A DNA stretch of 64,000 bases from Styela clava (lineage: Eukaryota; Chordata; Ascidiacea; Stolidobranchia; Styelidae). The notes beneath the pieces were generated by a model. The model was not told the origin of the DNA. It searched no databases and was given only the letters and a program-made list of their open reading frames with translations. A program made the position numbers and the translations under genes. Positions 12,122 to 24,055 of this stretch are shown here, piece by piece. The first letter of the stretch is position 1, and every line of letters starts with the position of its first letter. The stretch covers positions 4,618,001-4,682,000 of the forward strand of contig NC_135264.1 in NCBI RefSeq assembly GCF_964204865.1, read 5' to 3'.

Positions 12122-12147
12122 CATCCCTCCTTCTCTCCTTCGCTCCC
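12122..12147 (-). promoter_or_regulatory. Polypurine tract of the LTR element
   Basis: On the minus strand this is an almost pure purine run (GGAGCGAAGGAGAGAAGG...) directly upstream of the 3' LTR, the usual primer position for plus-strand DNA synthesis in LTR elements. Confidence 0.65.
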
Positions 12148-12270
12148 ATAATGGGTATTACTATGAAAAACATTACTAAAACTTAGTAGAATGACGGGAA
12201 AGTATAGGTCACTTAAAAACCGAATGCCATAGTAAACGAAATTGTAATCAAAACAAAAGCAAAACCGGGC

Positions 12271-15200
12271 TTATTCTAAAATGTAATCACTCAAATATGA
12301 AGGCTTACGATGCTCACGACGGGGGTAGCGAGATTGTGGTGCTGGGCCATCTTGCAAAAATAATTCTGGTGGTCCAGGAGGGGGAACATTCGCAGTAGGT
12401 AATTGGGGGAGTAAATCTACAAATGAGCTTGGTAGTAGCGGAGGATAGAAATCCTCAGAGTTCTCGTCATTGATTGTGGTATCTGGTATAACTTGGGAAG
12501 GGGAAGGTAATGTGGGTGAAACTAAAAAACAATCAGACTTTCGAACTTTGTACGAATTGGCTCGAAGCTGATTACCAATGAATTTTTTTATATTACACCA
12601 GTCACCATTGACAGACACAACCAAGTACCTGTCCCGGGCTTTAGTTTTTTTTCGGTCAGCATATAAATATACAAGATCACCTACACGAATCATGGGAGAT
12701 ATAGGAATAGGGTTACGGCATTTTGACTTTTGGCTGGGCTTATGGTTCTGGAGTCGACTAGCATATTGTTTTTCAATCATGTGTCTGTCTTCCATAGGAA
12801 TTTGTTGATTAGTGAATTGGTCTCTTTGGGTCCACATTTCTCGTGATGATAATCCCCTCTTGCGTAGTCGTGAATTGAGATTAGCAAGGGCCACTGATAA
12901 TGTGACATGAGAAACAGGCTGATTGTCCGGTGCAAGTCTTAGTAATTCTTCCTGCACTTCTTGTACGGCTTTTTCAGCAATGGGATTTTTATTGATGTTC
13001 TTCGAATGGCCAAGTTCGAGTGTAAGTCGATGCTTGGCTAGTCTGTTATTTTTTGCCATTGAAGCAAAGGCAGGAGCAGAGTCTGTGCGTATTAATGCTG
13101 GTGGACCATCAAGAGGGGTCATATCCAAAGTTAAACACACAAGACCATTACGTAAAGTCTCTTCTCTTTCATTTTCAATTAAGCAGGCTCGTGTGAAAGA
13201 GGTAACACATTCTCGTATGACTAATATCAATTGTTTTCTTTGTTTAATAACGTCTGCAGCAAACATTGATCCGACGGATGGTAAGTTATCACTGGTAGTT
13301 TGTGGTATGGGGCGGGACACAAACTTTTTTAGGGAGGCACATTGATGGCAGGCATTAGAAACATGTTTAATCATAGCATCAGAATCAAGAGCAAAAAAAT
13401 AACGATTAAATACAGATGTCAATTGGTGAGCGGAGGGGTGCTCTAATTGAATATGTAAAGCAGTTAAAATAGCATCAACGAAATGACGTGGAATAATAAT
13501 ACGATCTTGGCGAGAGGAAAAAGGGCGAGATGTATGATAAACAAGTAATCCATCACTAGCAATAGTGGCATGCATGAGGTAACGTTTCACGTCAATGATC
13601 TTAGTCAATTTTTTTGATGGTCTGGTGCCTTGTTGTAGGTGAGCGTGGACCCGCCGAAGATCCGCACATTCTTTTTGAATCGTAAGCCAGGCAGACCTAG
13701 AAGTAAACGGCATTTTAGTGTGGCCTGATAAAATGTCGCGAACAGAAACCTCACGCATGACAGGTTGTTGCTTGATATCATCAATAAAAGCACAAATTTG
13801 ACAGTTATTAGTACAACACTGCGGTGCATTACGACTAGCAAAATCTGAGGGGAGATTTTTAGAACCCGCTAAGTGCTCCAGGGTGACTTGATATTGACTT
13901 GTGACTGATAAAAATGTTGAGAGTCTTGGGCTAGCTGAAAACTCTCCTCGGCATAGCTTTTGAAAGGCCTGAACGCAAGGCTTACTGTCTGTTAGAACCC
14001 GTGTAGTATTTGCAGATTGGATGATATAGGGAGCAAAGTGCTTGATAGCAGATGCAATACTGAGGGCCTCGATTTCGCATGGAATCCAGGAAGTGAAGCG
14101 AGACTTAAGTTTAGCACTAAAAAAACCAGCAAGGTGTGTCTCGCCCTCACGTGTAATATACAGTGTGGCTCCTAAACCCGGATGTGAAACTGAACCATCA
14201 GTAACTAGCCACAATAAATCACTGGGTCTTGGTAATGTTATAGACTTGTTGCTAGATAAATGAGATTGAGCAGAGTGAAAACTTTGACGTAGCTCATCAT
14301 TCCACAAAATACTTTCTTGGGAAGCACGGTTATCAGTGACTTTTTGTAGGTCACACAAAAAATTTGCACATTTGGGTATGACTCTAGCAAGAACACGGTA
14401 AGCTCCTAAAAAGGACCGCATAGCTGCTACAGTTTTAGGTGGGTCGCATGTGGATAATGTGGCAATACGATGTGGGGATGCTTTAATTATGCCTTCTGAC
14501 CATATCCAGCCAAGGATGGTGGTTGACTTGGGGGCTATAATAGTTTTGGAAGCAGATAAACATAAACCACATTTTGATAAGGCAGAAGGCACACTACTCC
14601 AGTTACAGAGCAATTCCTCAGGAGTATTTCCCCCACAGTATAAATCGTCTGCTATTTTAGTTATGATACCAGCCTGTAATAGGTCACCTAAAACCCGGCA
14701 CATAAGCTCTTCCAATGCAGTTTCAGATCCAGGCATTCCCATAGCAGATCTGGTATATACCCGGGTACCACGAAATGGTGTTACCACACCACAATATTTC
14801 ATAGACTTCTTTTCAAGTGGGATTTGATAGAAGGCACTTGTGAGATCCGACACGACTATGTATTTCCAACATGCACTTTTGCGCAGAGTAGAGTCAACAT
14901 CAGGTAAAAGGGAAGGTTGTGGTTTTGAGTATCTCCCAACGTCTGCGAATGCAGTGACTAGACGATAACCCCCCGAGGCTTTCTTGACTAAGAAGGAGGG
15001 GTTTAAATATTCTACAGTGACCCCAACGCATTCTGGTTTTTGGAAAACACCCAATGCCTCAAGTTCATCAAACTTTTGCTGTAACTCAACTAATTTATCA
15101 CGCAAATATTGAGGTATTCTACCTTTCCGTTGAGGGGGCTGGGTAGGTCCCATATTAACCACAGCTTTGAAGGGACCAACAGCTCCATTGTAACCGGGAG

Positions 15201-16689
15201 GGCTCGGGTTAAACACGCTATCAAACTTTTGGTGTAAGTGTTGAAATTTTGCGACAACGTCTGAGGGCAGGATATGTTCAGGATCGACTTTTATGTTGGT
15301 TGCAAACGGAGGGGATGGTCGAACGAAGGAATTATGGTTGGTAGACTGGGTAATGGATTGTTGAGATATAACAGGTAAAAGTTGGGCGAATTGTTGATGC
15401 TTGTCAATACGTGCAGGTTCGCATGATGAATTTTGAATAAGGATGTAATCGTTATGGCGGGGAGCAATGCAAGGCGTTAACCATTTTTCAGTGGTAACGG
15501 ACTGACAATCGATGCGAGGCTCGACAGCCACCTCGTCAACATCAAGCAAATGATTTGGTAAGGGAACTGTCATAGTTTCGCCAGGCCAAAGGACGCGTGA
15601 CTTGCTGGAGTGTCTAATAATATGAGGCGGGTGACTAGCCTCACTATTGAGACGTTTATCATCATATGACAGTGGAGGAAGGTTGCGAATACTGATGGTA
15701 TGCTTTGCAGGTCGCAAAATGATATCGTTCTCGACCATAAACGGGGTGCCAGCCAAAATGTCGGAATCTAAATGCTGAACTACCAGTGCTTTAAAAGGCA
15801 TAGAAACAGCATCAAGTGATAGGGTAATAGCTGTTTCGCCAAGTACATTTAAAAATGATGATCCGTCAGCCTGTAGAGCTTTTTGAGAGCACTTTGATAT
15901 TTTGGCGCCCAAAAGACTAGCAAGGGATAGAGATATCATATTACACTCAGCACCAGTGTCAAGCACGATACGGATGGGTTTTCCTTTACAGTACAAGACC
16001 AGGTGAGGGCAATGGCATATGTTAACACGTCGTGAGCGGTAAATATAATGGTTAGAGTTAGAATTTACCTCAGGACAGTCAGAAGATGCTGAACTTATGT
16101 CCACCAAAGGATCCATGTCATCGTGATCCGTACTGATCATACGTGCTTTAGCCATGAATTGCTTATCGTTGTCAGGAAGGAAAGGGCAGCGGCTCAGGTA
16201 ATGCTTGAATGGTCGACCCCCTTCCTTGCACAGAGGGCATGATTGACGTATGTTAATGTTGCGGCGGCTGGAACTATCCTTCTTTGAATTCAACTTTTGA
16301 GAGTGAAGAGATCTACACACTTTGGCATATTCCATGGAGGCCAGCTCGTCTAATAGCGACTCGAGCGCTCCTGAAATTTCAGGTTTGATAGAAGCTAGTG
16401 TGCGAGAACGCAGCTCAGTTCCATAACGTTGCTTAACGAGCATTGGTAAATCCTGGTGCAACAAAGACAACCAGAAATAAACGATTGTATTTTCCAAGGT
16501 AGGAGTTAAGTCTTCGTCTTCCGTTGGCACAGAGCCGTGATGAGTAATTGAGCTAATTGTGGTAGCGAGGTTGTCTTCAAAAAAAGACATTAGGCGTTGG
16601 TAAAGGTCTTCTGCTCTTTCCCCATCTTCAAGTTTGATATTGGCTAACTCCAGGAGATGGGCGCCGGTAGTGTGGAACCCAAAATGCAT
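12271..16689 (-). CDS. Gag-Pol polyprotein of the Ty3-like element (1472 aa)
   Basis: Domains in order, approximate residues: Gag remainder with a CCHC-type knuckle (CPLC...H...C, 150-168); aspartic protease with LDTGAECN (about 243-250); reverse transcriptase with [10 protein letters not shown] (about 610), SAMGMPG and IADDLYCG, a variant of the YADD box (about 680); RNase H with TDGS (about 828), an EIEA glutamate and TDSKP; integrase with an HHCC finger (H..H..CHQC, 1080-1120) and a DDE core read as AADV, RTDS and PIAEKA (about 1140-1240). The C-terminus is Pro-rich. All key catalytic residues that I can recognise are present and there is no internal stop. The N-terminal Gag lies in another frame (16628-17032), so the gag-pol reading is broken by an indel near 16690. 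The element encodes no envelope. Confidence 0.9.
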   Translation of the reverse strand: MHFGFHTTGAHLLELANIKLEDGERAEDLYQRLMSFFEDNLATTISSITHHGSVPTEDEDLTPTLENTIVYFWLSLLHQDLPMLVKQRYGTELRSRTLASIKPEISGALESLLDELASMEYAKVCRSLHSQKLNSKKDSSSRRNINIRQSCPLCKEGGRPFKHYLSRCPFLPDNDKQFMAKARMISTDHDDMDPLVDISSASSDCPEVNSNSNHYIYRSRRVNICHCPHLVLYCKGKPIRIVLDTGAECNMISLSLASLLGAKISKCSQKALQADGSSFLNVLGETAITLSLDAVSMPFKALVVQHLDSDILAGTPFMVENDIILRPAKHTISIRNLPPLSYDDKRLNSEASHPPHIIRHSSKSRVLWPGETMTVPLPNHLLDVDEVAVEPRIDCQSVTTEKWLTPCIAPRHNDYILIQNSSCEPARIDKHQQFAQLLPVISQQSITQSTNHNSFVRPSPPFATNIKVDPEHILPSDVVAKFQHLHQKFDSVFNPSPPGYNGAVGPFKAVVNMGPTQPPQRKGRIPQYLRDKLVELQQKFDELEALGVFQKPECVGVTVEYLNPSFLVKKASGGYRLVTAFADVGRYSKPQPSLLPDVDSTLRKSACWKYIVVSDLTSAFYQIPLEKKSMKYCGVVTPFRGTRVYTRSAMGMPGSETALEELMCRVLGDLLQAGIITKIADDLYCGGNTPEELLCNWSSVPSALSKCGLCLSASKTIIAPKSTTILGWIWSEGIIKASPHRIATLSTCDPPKTVAAMRSFLGAYRVLARVIPKCANFLCDLQKVTDNRASQESILWNDELRQSFHSAQSHLSSNKSITLPRPSDLLWLVTDGSVSHPGLGATLYITREGETHLAGFFSAKLKSRFTSWIPCEIEALSIASAIKHFAPYIIQSANTTRVLTDSKPCVQAFQKLCRGEFSASPRLSTFLSVTSQYQVTLEHLAGSKNLPSDFASRNAPQCCTNNCQICAFIDDIKQQPVMREVSVRDILSGHTKMPFTSRSAWLTIQKECADLRRVHAHLQQGTRPSKKLTKIIDVKRYLMHATIASDGLLVYHTSRPFSSRQDRIIIPRHFVDAILTALHIQLEHPSAHQLTSVFNRYFFALDSDAMIKHVSNACHQCASLKKFVSRPIPQTTSDNLPSVGSMFAADVIKQRKQLILVIRECVTSFTRACLIENEREETLRNGLVCLTLDMTPLDGPPALIRTDSAPAFASMAKNNRLAKHRLTLELGHSKNINKNPIAEKAVQEVQEELLRLAPDNQPVSHVTLSVALANLNSRLRKRGLSSREMWTQRDQFTNQQIPMEDRHMIEKQYASRLQNHKPSQKSKCRNPIPISPMIRVGDLVYLYADRKKTKARDRYLVVSVNGDWCNIKKFIGNQLRANSYKVRKSDCFLVSPTLPSPSQVIPDTTINDENSEDFYPPLLPSSFVDLLPQLPTANVPPPGPPELFLQDGPAPQSRYPRREHRKPSYLSDYILE

Positions 16690-17032
16690 GCGCTTGCCAA
16701 ATACAGTTCAAAGATGTGGAATTCTTGACGATGGTGTTGCGAGACATAATCGGACAATAATTTGCTATTTGTCCGAGCATCAACTCTAAAGTGGCGTTTT
16801 TTTGAATTGCCGACTTTCTGCGGTCTTCAGGTACTGCCTCTCCATCATCGGTCAGACCTCTCAGTGGGTTAGCTTTGGTTTGTTTCTCCCATTGGACGTC
16901 AGGGGCAAGAAAAGGCATAAAGTTATTGTCCAGGGCTAAAGTGTATAGCAGATTTTGTCTCCATGTTTCGAAGGAAGTGATTGTCTCACATTTCTTCAGA
17001 GGCCACTGCTTTGGTGCTTTAACAGCTGCCAT
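16628..17032 (-). CDS. N-terminal Gag of the Ty3-like element, frameshifted
   Basis: Starts [16 protein letters not shown] just inside the primer binding site and encodes about 115 residues of Gag before its frame diverges. The continuation of Gag (beginning around [11 protein letters not shown]) is in the frame of the large ORF, which overlaps it by 62 bases. Relatives with this Gag usually read straight through, so I infer a small indel near 16690 rather than programmed frameshifting. A programmed shift cannot be excluded from one copy. Confidence 0.7.
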   Translation of the reverse strand: MAAVKAPKQWPLKKCETITSFETWRQNLLYTLALDNNFMPFLAPDVQWEKQTKANPLRGLTDDGEAVPEDRRKSAIQKNATLELMLGQIANYCPIMSRNTIVKNSTSLNCIWQAHAFWVPHYRRPSPGVSQYQT

Positions 17033-17070
17033 TGTTAACCTCAGTATAGGAGATATACAGCGTAGAATTC

Positions 17071-17086
17071 GTCTTCGCTGCCACCA
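17071..17086 (-). promoter_or_regulatory. Primer binding site of the LTR element
   Basis: On the minus strand the bases after the 5' LTR are TGGTGGCAGCGAAGAC. The leading TGG pairs with the CCA of a tRNA 3' end. I cannot name the tRNA without a comparison. Confidence 0.6.
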
Positions 17087-17185
17087 CGCCAGTAATTGGT
17101 CGTAATTATCTTACAATGCCAAAGACCTTACACAGAAAAACAAGCAACGTCTTGTATGAAATCCAAAACAGGAATGAATTTATTA
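17087..17185 (-). repeat. 5' LTR of the Ty3-like element, inner part (split)
   Basis: 99 bp identical to 11867-11965. The sequence stops inside the AATAAA-containing stretch and resumes at 25249 after the inserted element. The last 11 bp (17175-17185, tgaatttatta) are repeated at 25238-25248. Confidence 0.9.
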
Positions 17186-17374
17186 CCACTGTGAAGCTAG
17201 TAGCAATTTGACCTTTGTGTGCGGCGAAGCGGAAAGGTTAATATTTACGGCAGAAATGGAGGCGTGTCAGAATCTACACCCGAAAAAATGAAGATAAACG
17301 AAATTAGCATACTATTATGGAAAATATGTTTATAATTTAGGAAAAATAACAAGTATATAACCAAAAAATAAATA

Positions 17375-20300
17375 ATAAAAGCTTGAAAAGTTTTTCACTC
17401 AACTAGAACCTAAGCCTTTTTCATTTTAAAATCAAGGGTATTCTCATAGCGAATATGGCCTTGTTTGAAAAAAATACGTATATCGACAAAAGATAATTTA
17501 GTCGATTTTCAAAGCCCAGCTGCACACCCTTCCCCACAAGAGGCATTCGATTTGATTATTTCCCATTAAAGAAGATTACCAGAAGTTTTTCACACAACTA
17601 GAACCTAAGCCTTTTTTATTTTAGAATCTGGGGTATTCTTATAGCGAAAATGGCCTTATTTGGAAAAATTAGGTATAGCGAAAAAAGCTAATGTAGTCCA
17701 TTTTCAAAGGCTAGCAGCACACTCTTCCGCACAAGAGGCATTCGATTTGATTATTTCACGTTAAAGAGGTTTATCTGAAGTTTTTCACACAACTAGAACC
17801 TAAGCCTTTTTTATTTTAGAATCTACGTCATTCTTATGGCGAAAATGGCCTTAATTGGAAAAATTACGTATAGCGAAAAAAGCTAATTTAGTCAATTTTC
17901 AAAGCCTAGCAGCACACCCTTCCGCACAAGAGGCATTCGATTTGATTCTTTTATGTTGAAGAAGTTTACCTGAGTTTTCCACACAACTAGAACCTAAGCC
18001 TTTTTCATTTTAGAATCTGGGGTATTCTCATAGCGAAAATGGCCTTTTTTGGAAAAATTACGTAGAGCGAAAAAAGCTAATTTAGTCAAATTTCAAAGCC
18101 TAGCAGCACACCTTTCCGCACAAGAGGCATTTGATTTGATTATTTCATGTTAAAGAGATTTACTTGACGTTTTTTACACAACTAGAACCTAAGCCTTTTT
18201 TATTTTTGAATCTACGTCATTCTCATGGCGAAAATGGCCTTAATTGGAAAAATTACTTATAGCTAAAAAAGCTTATTTAGTCAATTTTCAAAGCCTAGCA
18301 GCACACCCTTCCCCACAAGAGGCATTTGATTTGATTATTTCCCATTAAAGAAGATTACCAGGAGTTTTCCACACAACTAGAACCTAAGTCTTTTTTATTT
18401 TAGAATCTGGGGTATTCTCATAGCGAAAATGGCCTTTTTTGGAAAAATTACGTAGAGCGAAAAAAGCTAATTTAGTCAAATTTCAAAGCCTAGCTGCACA
18501 CCCTTCCGCACAAGAGGCATTCGATTTGATTCTTTTATGTTGAAGAAGTTTACCTGAAGTTTTCCACACAACTAGAACCTAAGCCTTTTTTATTCTAGAA
18601 TCTGGGGTATTCTCATAGCGAAAATGGCCTTTTTTGGAAAAATTACGTAGAGCGAAAAAAGCTAATTTAGTCAAATTTCAAAGCCTAGCAGCACACCCTT
18701 CCGCACAAGAGGCATTTGATTTGATTATTTTATGTTAAAGAGGTTTACCTGAATTTTTTTACACAACTAGAACCTAAGCCTTTTTTATTTTAGAATCTGG
18801 GGTATTCTTATAGCGAAAATGGCCTTATTTGGAAAAATTAGGTATAGCGAAAAAAGCTAATGTAGTCCATTTTCAAAGGCTAGCAGCGCACTCTTCCGCA
18901 CAAGAGGCCTTTTTTAGTTTGAAATCTACGTTTTTCTCATGGCGAAAATGGCCTTAATTGGAAAAATGAGGTATAGCGTAAAAAGCTAATTTAGTCAATT
19001 TTCAAAGCCTAGCAGAACACCTTTCCGCACAAGAGGCATTTGATTTGATTATTTCATGTTAAAGAGATTTACTTGACGTTTTTTACACAACTAGAACCTA
19101 AGCCTTTTTTATTTTTGAATCTACGTCATTCTCATGGCGAAAATGGCCTTAATTGGAAAAATTACTTATAGCTGAAAAGCTTATTTAGTCAATTTTAAAA
19201 GCCTAGCAGCACACCCTTCCGCACAAGAGGCATTCGATTTGATTATTTCCCATTAAAGAGGTTTACCTGAAGTTTTCCACACAACTAGAACCTAAGCCTT
19301 TTTTATTTTAGAATCTACGTTTTTCTCATGGCGAAAATGGCCCTAATTAGAAAAATTACGCATAGCGAAAAAAGCTAATTTAGTCAATATTGAAAGCCTA
19401 GCAGCACACCCTTCCGCACAAGAGGCATTCGATTTGATTATTTCCCATTAAAGAAGATTACCTGAAGTTTTCCACACAACTAGAACCTAAGCCTTTTTTA
19501 TTTTAGAATCTACGTTATTCTTACGGCGAAAATGGCCTTATTTTGAAAAATTAGGTATAGCGTAAAAAGCTAATTTAGTCAATTTTCAAAGCCTAGCAGC
19601 ACACCTTTGCGCACAAGAGGCATTTGATTTGATTATTTCATGTTAAAGAGGTTTACTTGAAGTTTTTTACACAACTAGAACCTAAGCCTTTTTTATTTTT
19701 GAATCTACGTTATTCTCATGGCGAAAATGGCCTTAATTGGAAAAATTACTTATAGCGAAAAAAGCTTATTTAGTCAATTTTAAAAGCCTAGCAGCACACC
19801 CTTCCGCACAAGAGGCATTCGATTTGATTATTTCCCATTAAAGAGGTTTACCTGAAGTTTTCCACACAACTAGAACCTAAGCCTTTTTTATTTTAGAATC
19901 TACGTTATTCTCATGGCGAAAATGGCCTTAATTGGAAAAATTACGTATAGCGAAAAAAGCTAATTTAGTCAATTTTGAAAGCCTAGCAGCACACCCTTCC
20001 GCACAAGAGGCATTCGATTTGATTTTTTCATGTTAAAGAGGTTTGCCTGAAGTTTGCCACACAACTAGAACCTAAGCCTTTTTTATTTTAGAATCTGGGG
20101 TATTCTCATAGCGAAAATGGCCTTATTTGGAAAAATAACATATAACGAAATAAGCTTATTTAGTCAATTTTCAAAGCCTAGCAGCACACCCTTCCGCACA
20201 AGAGGCATTCGATTTGATTATTTCATGTTAAAGAGGTTTACCTGAAGTTTTCCACACAACTAGAACCTAAGCCTTTTTTATTTTAGAATCTACGTTATTC

Positions 20301-20713
20301 TCATGGCGAAAATGGCCTTAATTGGAAAAATTACTTATAGCTGAAAAAGCTAATTTAGTCAATTTTGAAAGCCTAGCAGCACACCCTTCCGCACAAGAGG
20401 CATTCGATTTGATTTTTTCATGTTAAAGAAGTTTGCCTGAAGTTTGCCACACAACTAGAACCTAAGCCTTTTTTATTTCAGAATCTGGGGTATTCTCATA
20501 GCGAAGATGGCCTTATTTTGGAAAATTACGTATAGCGAAATAAGCTAATTTAGTCAATTTTCAAAGTCTAGCAGCACACCCTTCCGAACAAGAGGCATTC
20601 GATTAGATTATTACCCATTAAAGAAGATTACCTGAAGTTTTCCACACAACTAGAACCTAAGCCTTTTTTATTTTAGAATCTAAGTTATTCTTATGGCGAA
20701 AATGGCCTTACTT
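17375..20713 (+). repeat. Satellite array, plus orientation (about 18 monomers of ~195 bp)
   Basis: The motif aactagaacctaagcc recurs at about 17401, 17595, 17791, 17984, 18180, 18375, 18570, 18766, 19089, 19284, 19478, 19672, 19868, 20063, 20258, 20452 and 20648, so the period is 194-196 bp. One monomer near 18910 has a deletion of about 67 bp. Two monomer types are mixed, one with tctggggtattctcatagcg and one with tctacgttattctcatggcg. No coding content. Confidence 0.95.
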
Positions 20714-23700
20714 TGAAAATTGACTAAATTAGCTTTTTTCGCTATACGTAATTTTCCAAAATAGGCCATTTTCGCTATGAGAATACCCCAGATTCTAAAA
20801 TAAAAAAGGCTTAGGTTCTAGTTGTGTGGAAAACTTCAGGTAAACTTCATTAACATAAAAGAATCAAATCGAATGCCTCTTGTGCGGAAGGGTGTGCTGC
20901 TAGGCTTTGAAAATTGACTAAATTAGCTTTTTTCTCTTTACGTAATTTTTCAAAATAAGGCCATTTTCGCCATAAGAATAACGTAGATTCTAAAATAAAA
21001 AAGGGTTAGGTTCTAGTTGTGTGGAAAACTTCAGGTAAACCTCTTTAACATGAAATAATCAAATCGAATGCCTCTTGTGCGGAAGGGTGTGCTGCTAGGC
21101 TTTGAAAATTGACTAAATAAGCTTATTTCGCTATATGTAATTTTTCCAAATAAGGCCATTTTCGCTATGAGAATACCCCAGATTCTAAAATAAAAAAGGC
21201 TTAGCTTTTAGTTGTGTGGCAAACTTCAGGTAAACCGCTTTAACATGAAACAATCAAATCGAATGCCTCTTGTGTGGAAGGGTGTGCTGCTAGGCTTTGA
21301 AATTTGACTAAATTAGCTTTTTTCGCTATACGTAATTTTTCAAAATAAGGCCATTTTCGCCATAAGAATAACGTAGATTCTAAAATAAAAAAGGCTTAGC
21401 TTCTATTTGTGTGGCAAACTTCAGGTAAACTTCTTTAACATAAAAGAATCAAATCGAATGCCTCTTGTGCGGAAAGGTGTGCTGCTAGGCATTGAAAATT
21501 GACTAAACTAGCTTTTTTCGCTATACGTAATTTTCCCAAATAAGACCATTTTCGCTATGAGAAAACCCCAGATTCTAAAATAAAAAAGGCTTAGGTTCTA
21601 TTTGTGTGGCAAACTTCAGGTAAACTCCTTTAACATAAAAGAATTAAATCGAATGCCTCTTATGCGGAAGGGTGTGCTGCTAGGCTTTGAAAATTGACTA
21701 AACTAGCTTTTTTCGCTATACGTAATTTTCCCAAATAAGGCCATTTTCGCTATGAGAATACCCCAAATTCTAAAATAAAAAAGGCTTAGGTTCTAGTTGT
21801 GTGGCAAACTTCAGGTAAACTTCTTTAACATAAAAGTATCAAATCGAATGCCTCTTGTGCGGAAGGGTGTGCTGCTAGGCTTTGAAAATTGACTAAACTA
21901 GCATTTTCGCTATACGTAATTTTTCCAAATAAGGCCATTTTCGCTATGAGAATACCCCAGATTCTAAAATAAAAAAGGCTTAGGTTCTAGTTTTGTGGAA
22001 AATTTCAGGTGAACTTCTTTAACATAAAAGAATCAAATCGAATGCCTCTTGTGCGGAAGGGTGTGCTGCTAGGCTTTGAAAATTAACCAAATTAGCTTTT
22101 TTAGCTATACGTAATTTTTCCAAATAAGGCCATTTTCGCTATGAGAATACCCCAGATTCTAAAATGAAAAATGCTTAGGTTCTAGTTGTGTGGCAAACCT
22201 CAGGTAAACTTCTGTAACATAAAAGAATCAAATCGAATGCCTCTTGTGCGGAAGAGTGTGCTGCTAGGCTTTGAAAATTGACTAAATTAGCTTTTTTCGC
22301 TATACGTAATTTTTCCAAATAAGGCCATTTTCGATATGAGAATACCCCAGATTCTAAAATGAAAAAGGCTTAGGTTCTATATTTGTGGAAAACTTCAGGT
22401 AAACTTCATTAACATAAAAGATCAAATCGAATGCCTCTTGTGCGGAAGGGTGTGCTGCTAGGCTTTGAAAATTGACTAAATTAGCTTTTTTCGCTATACT
22501 TAATTTTTCAAAATAAGGCCATTTTCGCCATAAGAATAACGTAGATTCTAAAATAAAAAAAGCTTAGGTTCTAGTTGTGTGGAAAACTTCAGGTAAACTT
22601 CTTTAACATAAAAGAATCAAATCGAATGCCTCTTGTGCGGAAGGGTGTGCTGCTAGGCTTTGAAAATTGACTAAATTAGCTTTTTTCGCTATACTTAATT
22701 TTTCAAAATAAGGCCATTTTCGCCATAAGAATAACGTAGATTCTAAAATAAAAAAAGCTTAGGTTCTAGTTGTGTGGAAAACTTCAGGTAAACTTCTTTA
22801 ACATAAAAGAATCAAATCGAATGCCTCTTGTGCGGAAGGGTGTGCTGCTAGGCTTTGAAAATTGACTAAATTAGCTTTTTTCGCTATACGTAATTTTCCC
22901 AAATAAGGCCATTTTCGCTATGAGAATACCCCAGATTCTAAAATAAAAAAGGCTTAGGTTCTAGTTGTGTGGCAAACTTCAGGTAAACTTCTTTAACATA
23001 AAAGTATCAAATCGAATGCCTCTTGTGCGGAAGGGTGTGCTACTAGGCTTTGAAAATTGACTAAACTAGCTTTTTTCGCTATACGTAATTTTTCCAGATA
23101 AGACCATTTTCGCTATGAGAATACCCCAGATTCTAAAATAAAAAAGGCTTAGGTTCTAATTTTGTGGAAAATTTCAGGTGAACTTCTTTAACATAAAAGA
23201 ATCAAATCGAATGCCTCTTGTGCGGAAGGGTGTGCTGCTAGGCTTTGAAAATTAACTAAATTAGCTTTTTTAGCTATACGTAATTTTTCCAAATAAGGCC
23301 ATTTTCGCTATGAGAATACCCCAGATTCTAAAGCGAAAAAGGCTTAGGTTCTAGTTGTGTGGCAAACTTCAGGTAAACTTCTGTAACATAAAAGAATCAA
23401 ATCGAATGCCTCTTGTGCGGAAGGGTGTGCTGCTAGGCTTTGAAAATTGACTAAATTAGCTTTTTTCGCTATACGTAACTTTTCCAAATAAGGCCATTTT
23501 CGATATGAGAATACCCCAGATTCTAAAATAAAAAAGGCTTAGGTTCTATATTTGTGGAAAACTTCAGGTAAACTTCTTTAACATAAAAGAATCAAATCGA
23601 ATGCCTCTTGTGCGGAAGGGTGTGCTGCTAGGCTTTGAAAATTGACTAAATTAGCTTTTTTCGCTATACGTAATTTTTCCAAATAAGGCCATTTTCGCTA

Positions 23701-24055
23701 TGAGAATACCCCAGATTCTAAAATAAAAATGGCTTAGGTTCTAGTTGTGTGGCAAACTTCAGGTAAACTTCTTTAACATAAAAGAATCAAATCGAATGCC
23801 TCTTGTGCGGAAGGGTGTGCTGCTAGGCTTTGAAAATTGACTAAATTAGCTTTTTCAGCTATACGAAATTTTTCCAAATAAGGCCATTTTCGCTATGAGA
23901 ATACCCCAGATTCTAAAATTAAAAAAGGCTTAGGTTCTAGTTGTGTGAAAAACTTCAGATAAACTTCTTTAACATAAAATAATCAAATCGAATGCCTCTT
24001 GTGCGGAGAGTGTGCTGCTGGGATTTGGAAGTTGCCAAAATTAGCTTTTTTGACT
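20714..24055 (-). repeat. Satellite array, minus orientation (about 17 monomers)
   Basis: The same ~195-bp satellite in reverse, joined to the first array without a spacer near 20713. Monomers are marked by ctagttgtgtgg-like boxes at about 20818, 21013, 21208, 21402, 21598, 21794 and so on to 23938. A block of several monomers (about 21680-22440) is repeated about 1,168-1,170 bp further on (22850-23610) with shared private variants, a six-monomer higher-order duplication. Confidence 0.95.

Noticed and set aside
12578..14827. Plus-strand open frames opposite the retrotransposon
   Set aside because: They are antisense shadows of the pol ORF with no independent domain signal.
17375..24055. CRISPR-like regular repeats
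   Set aside because: The whole ~195-bp unit is repeated, with no unique spacers and no cas-like genes, in a eukaryotic context. It is a satellite.
17375..24055. Centromeric satellite
   Set aside because: The array is only about 6.7 kb, is inverted at its middle and is enclosed by transposon ends in a retrotransposon LTR. A centromere is not needed to explain it.
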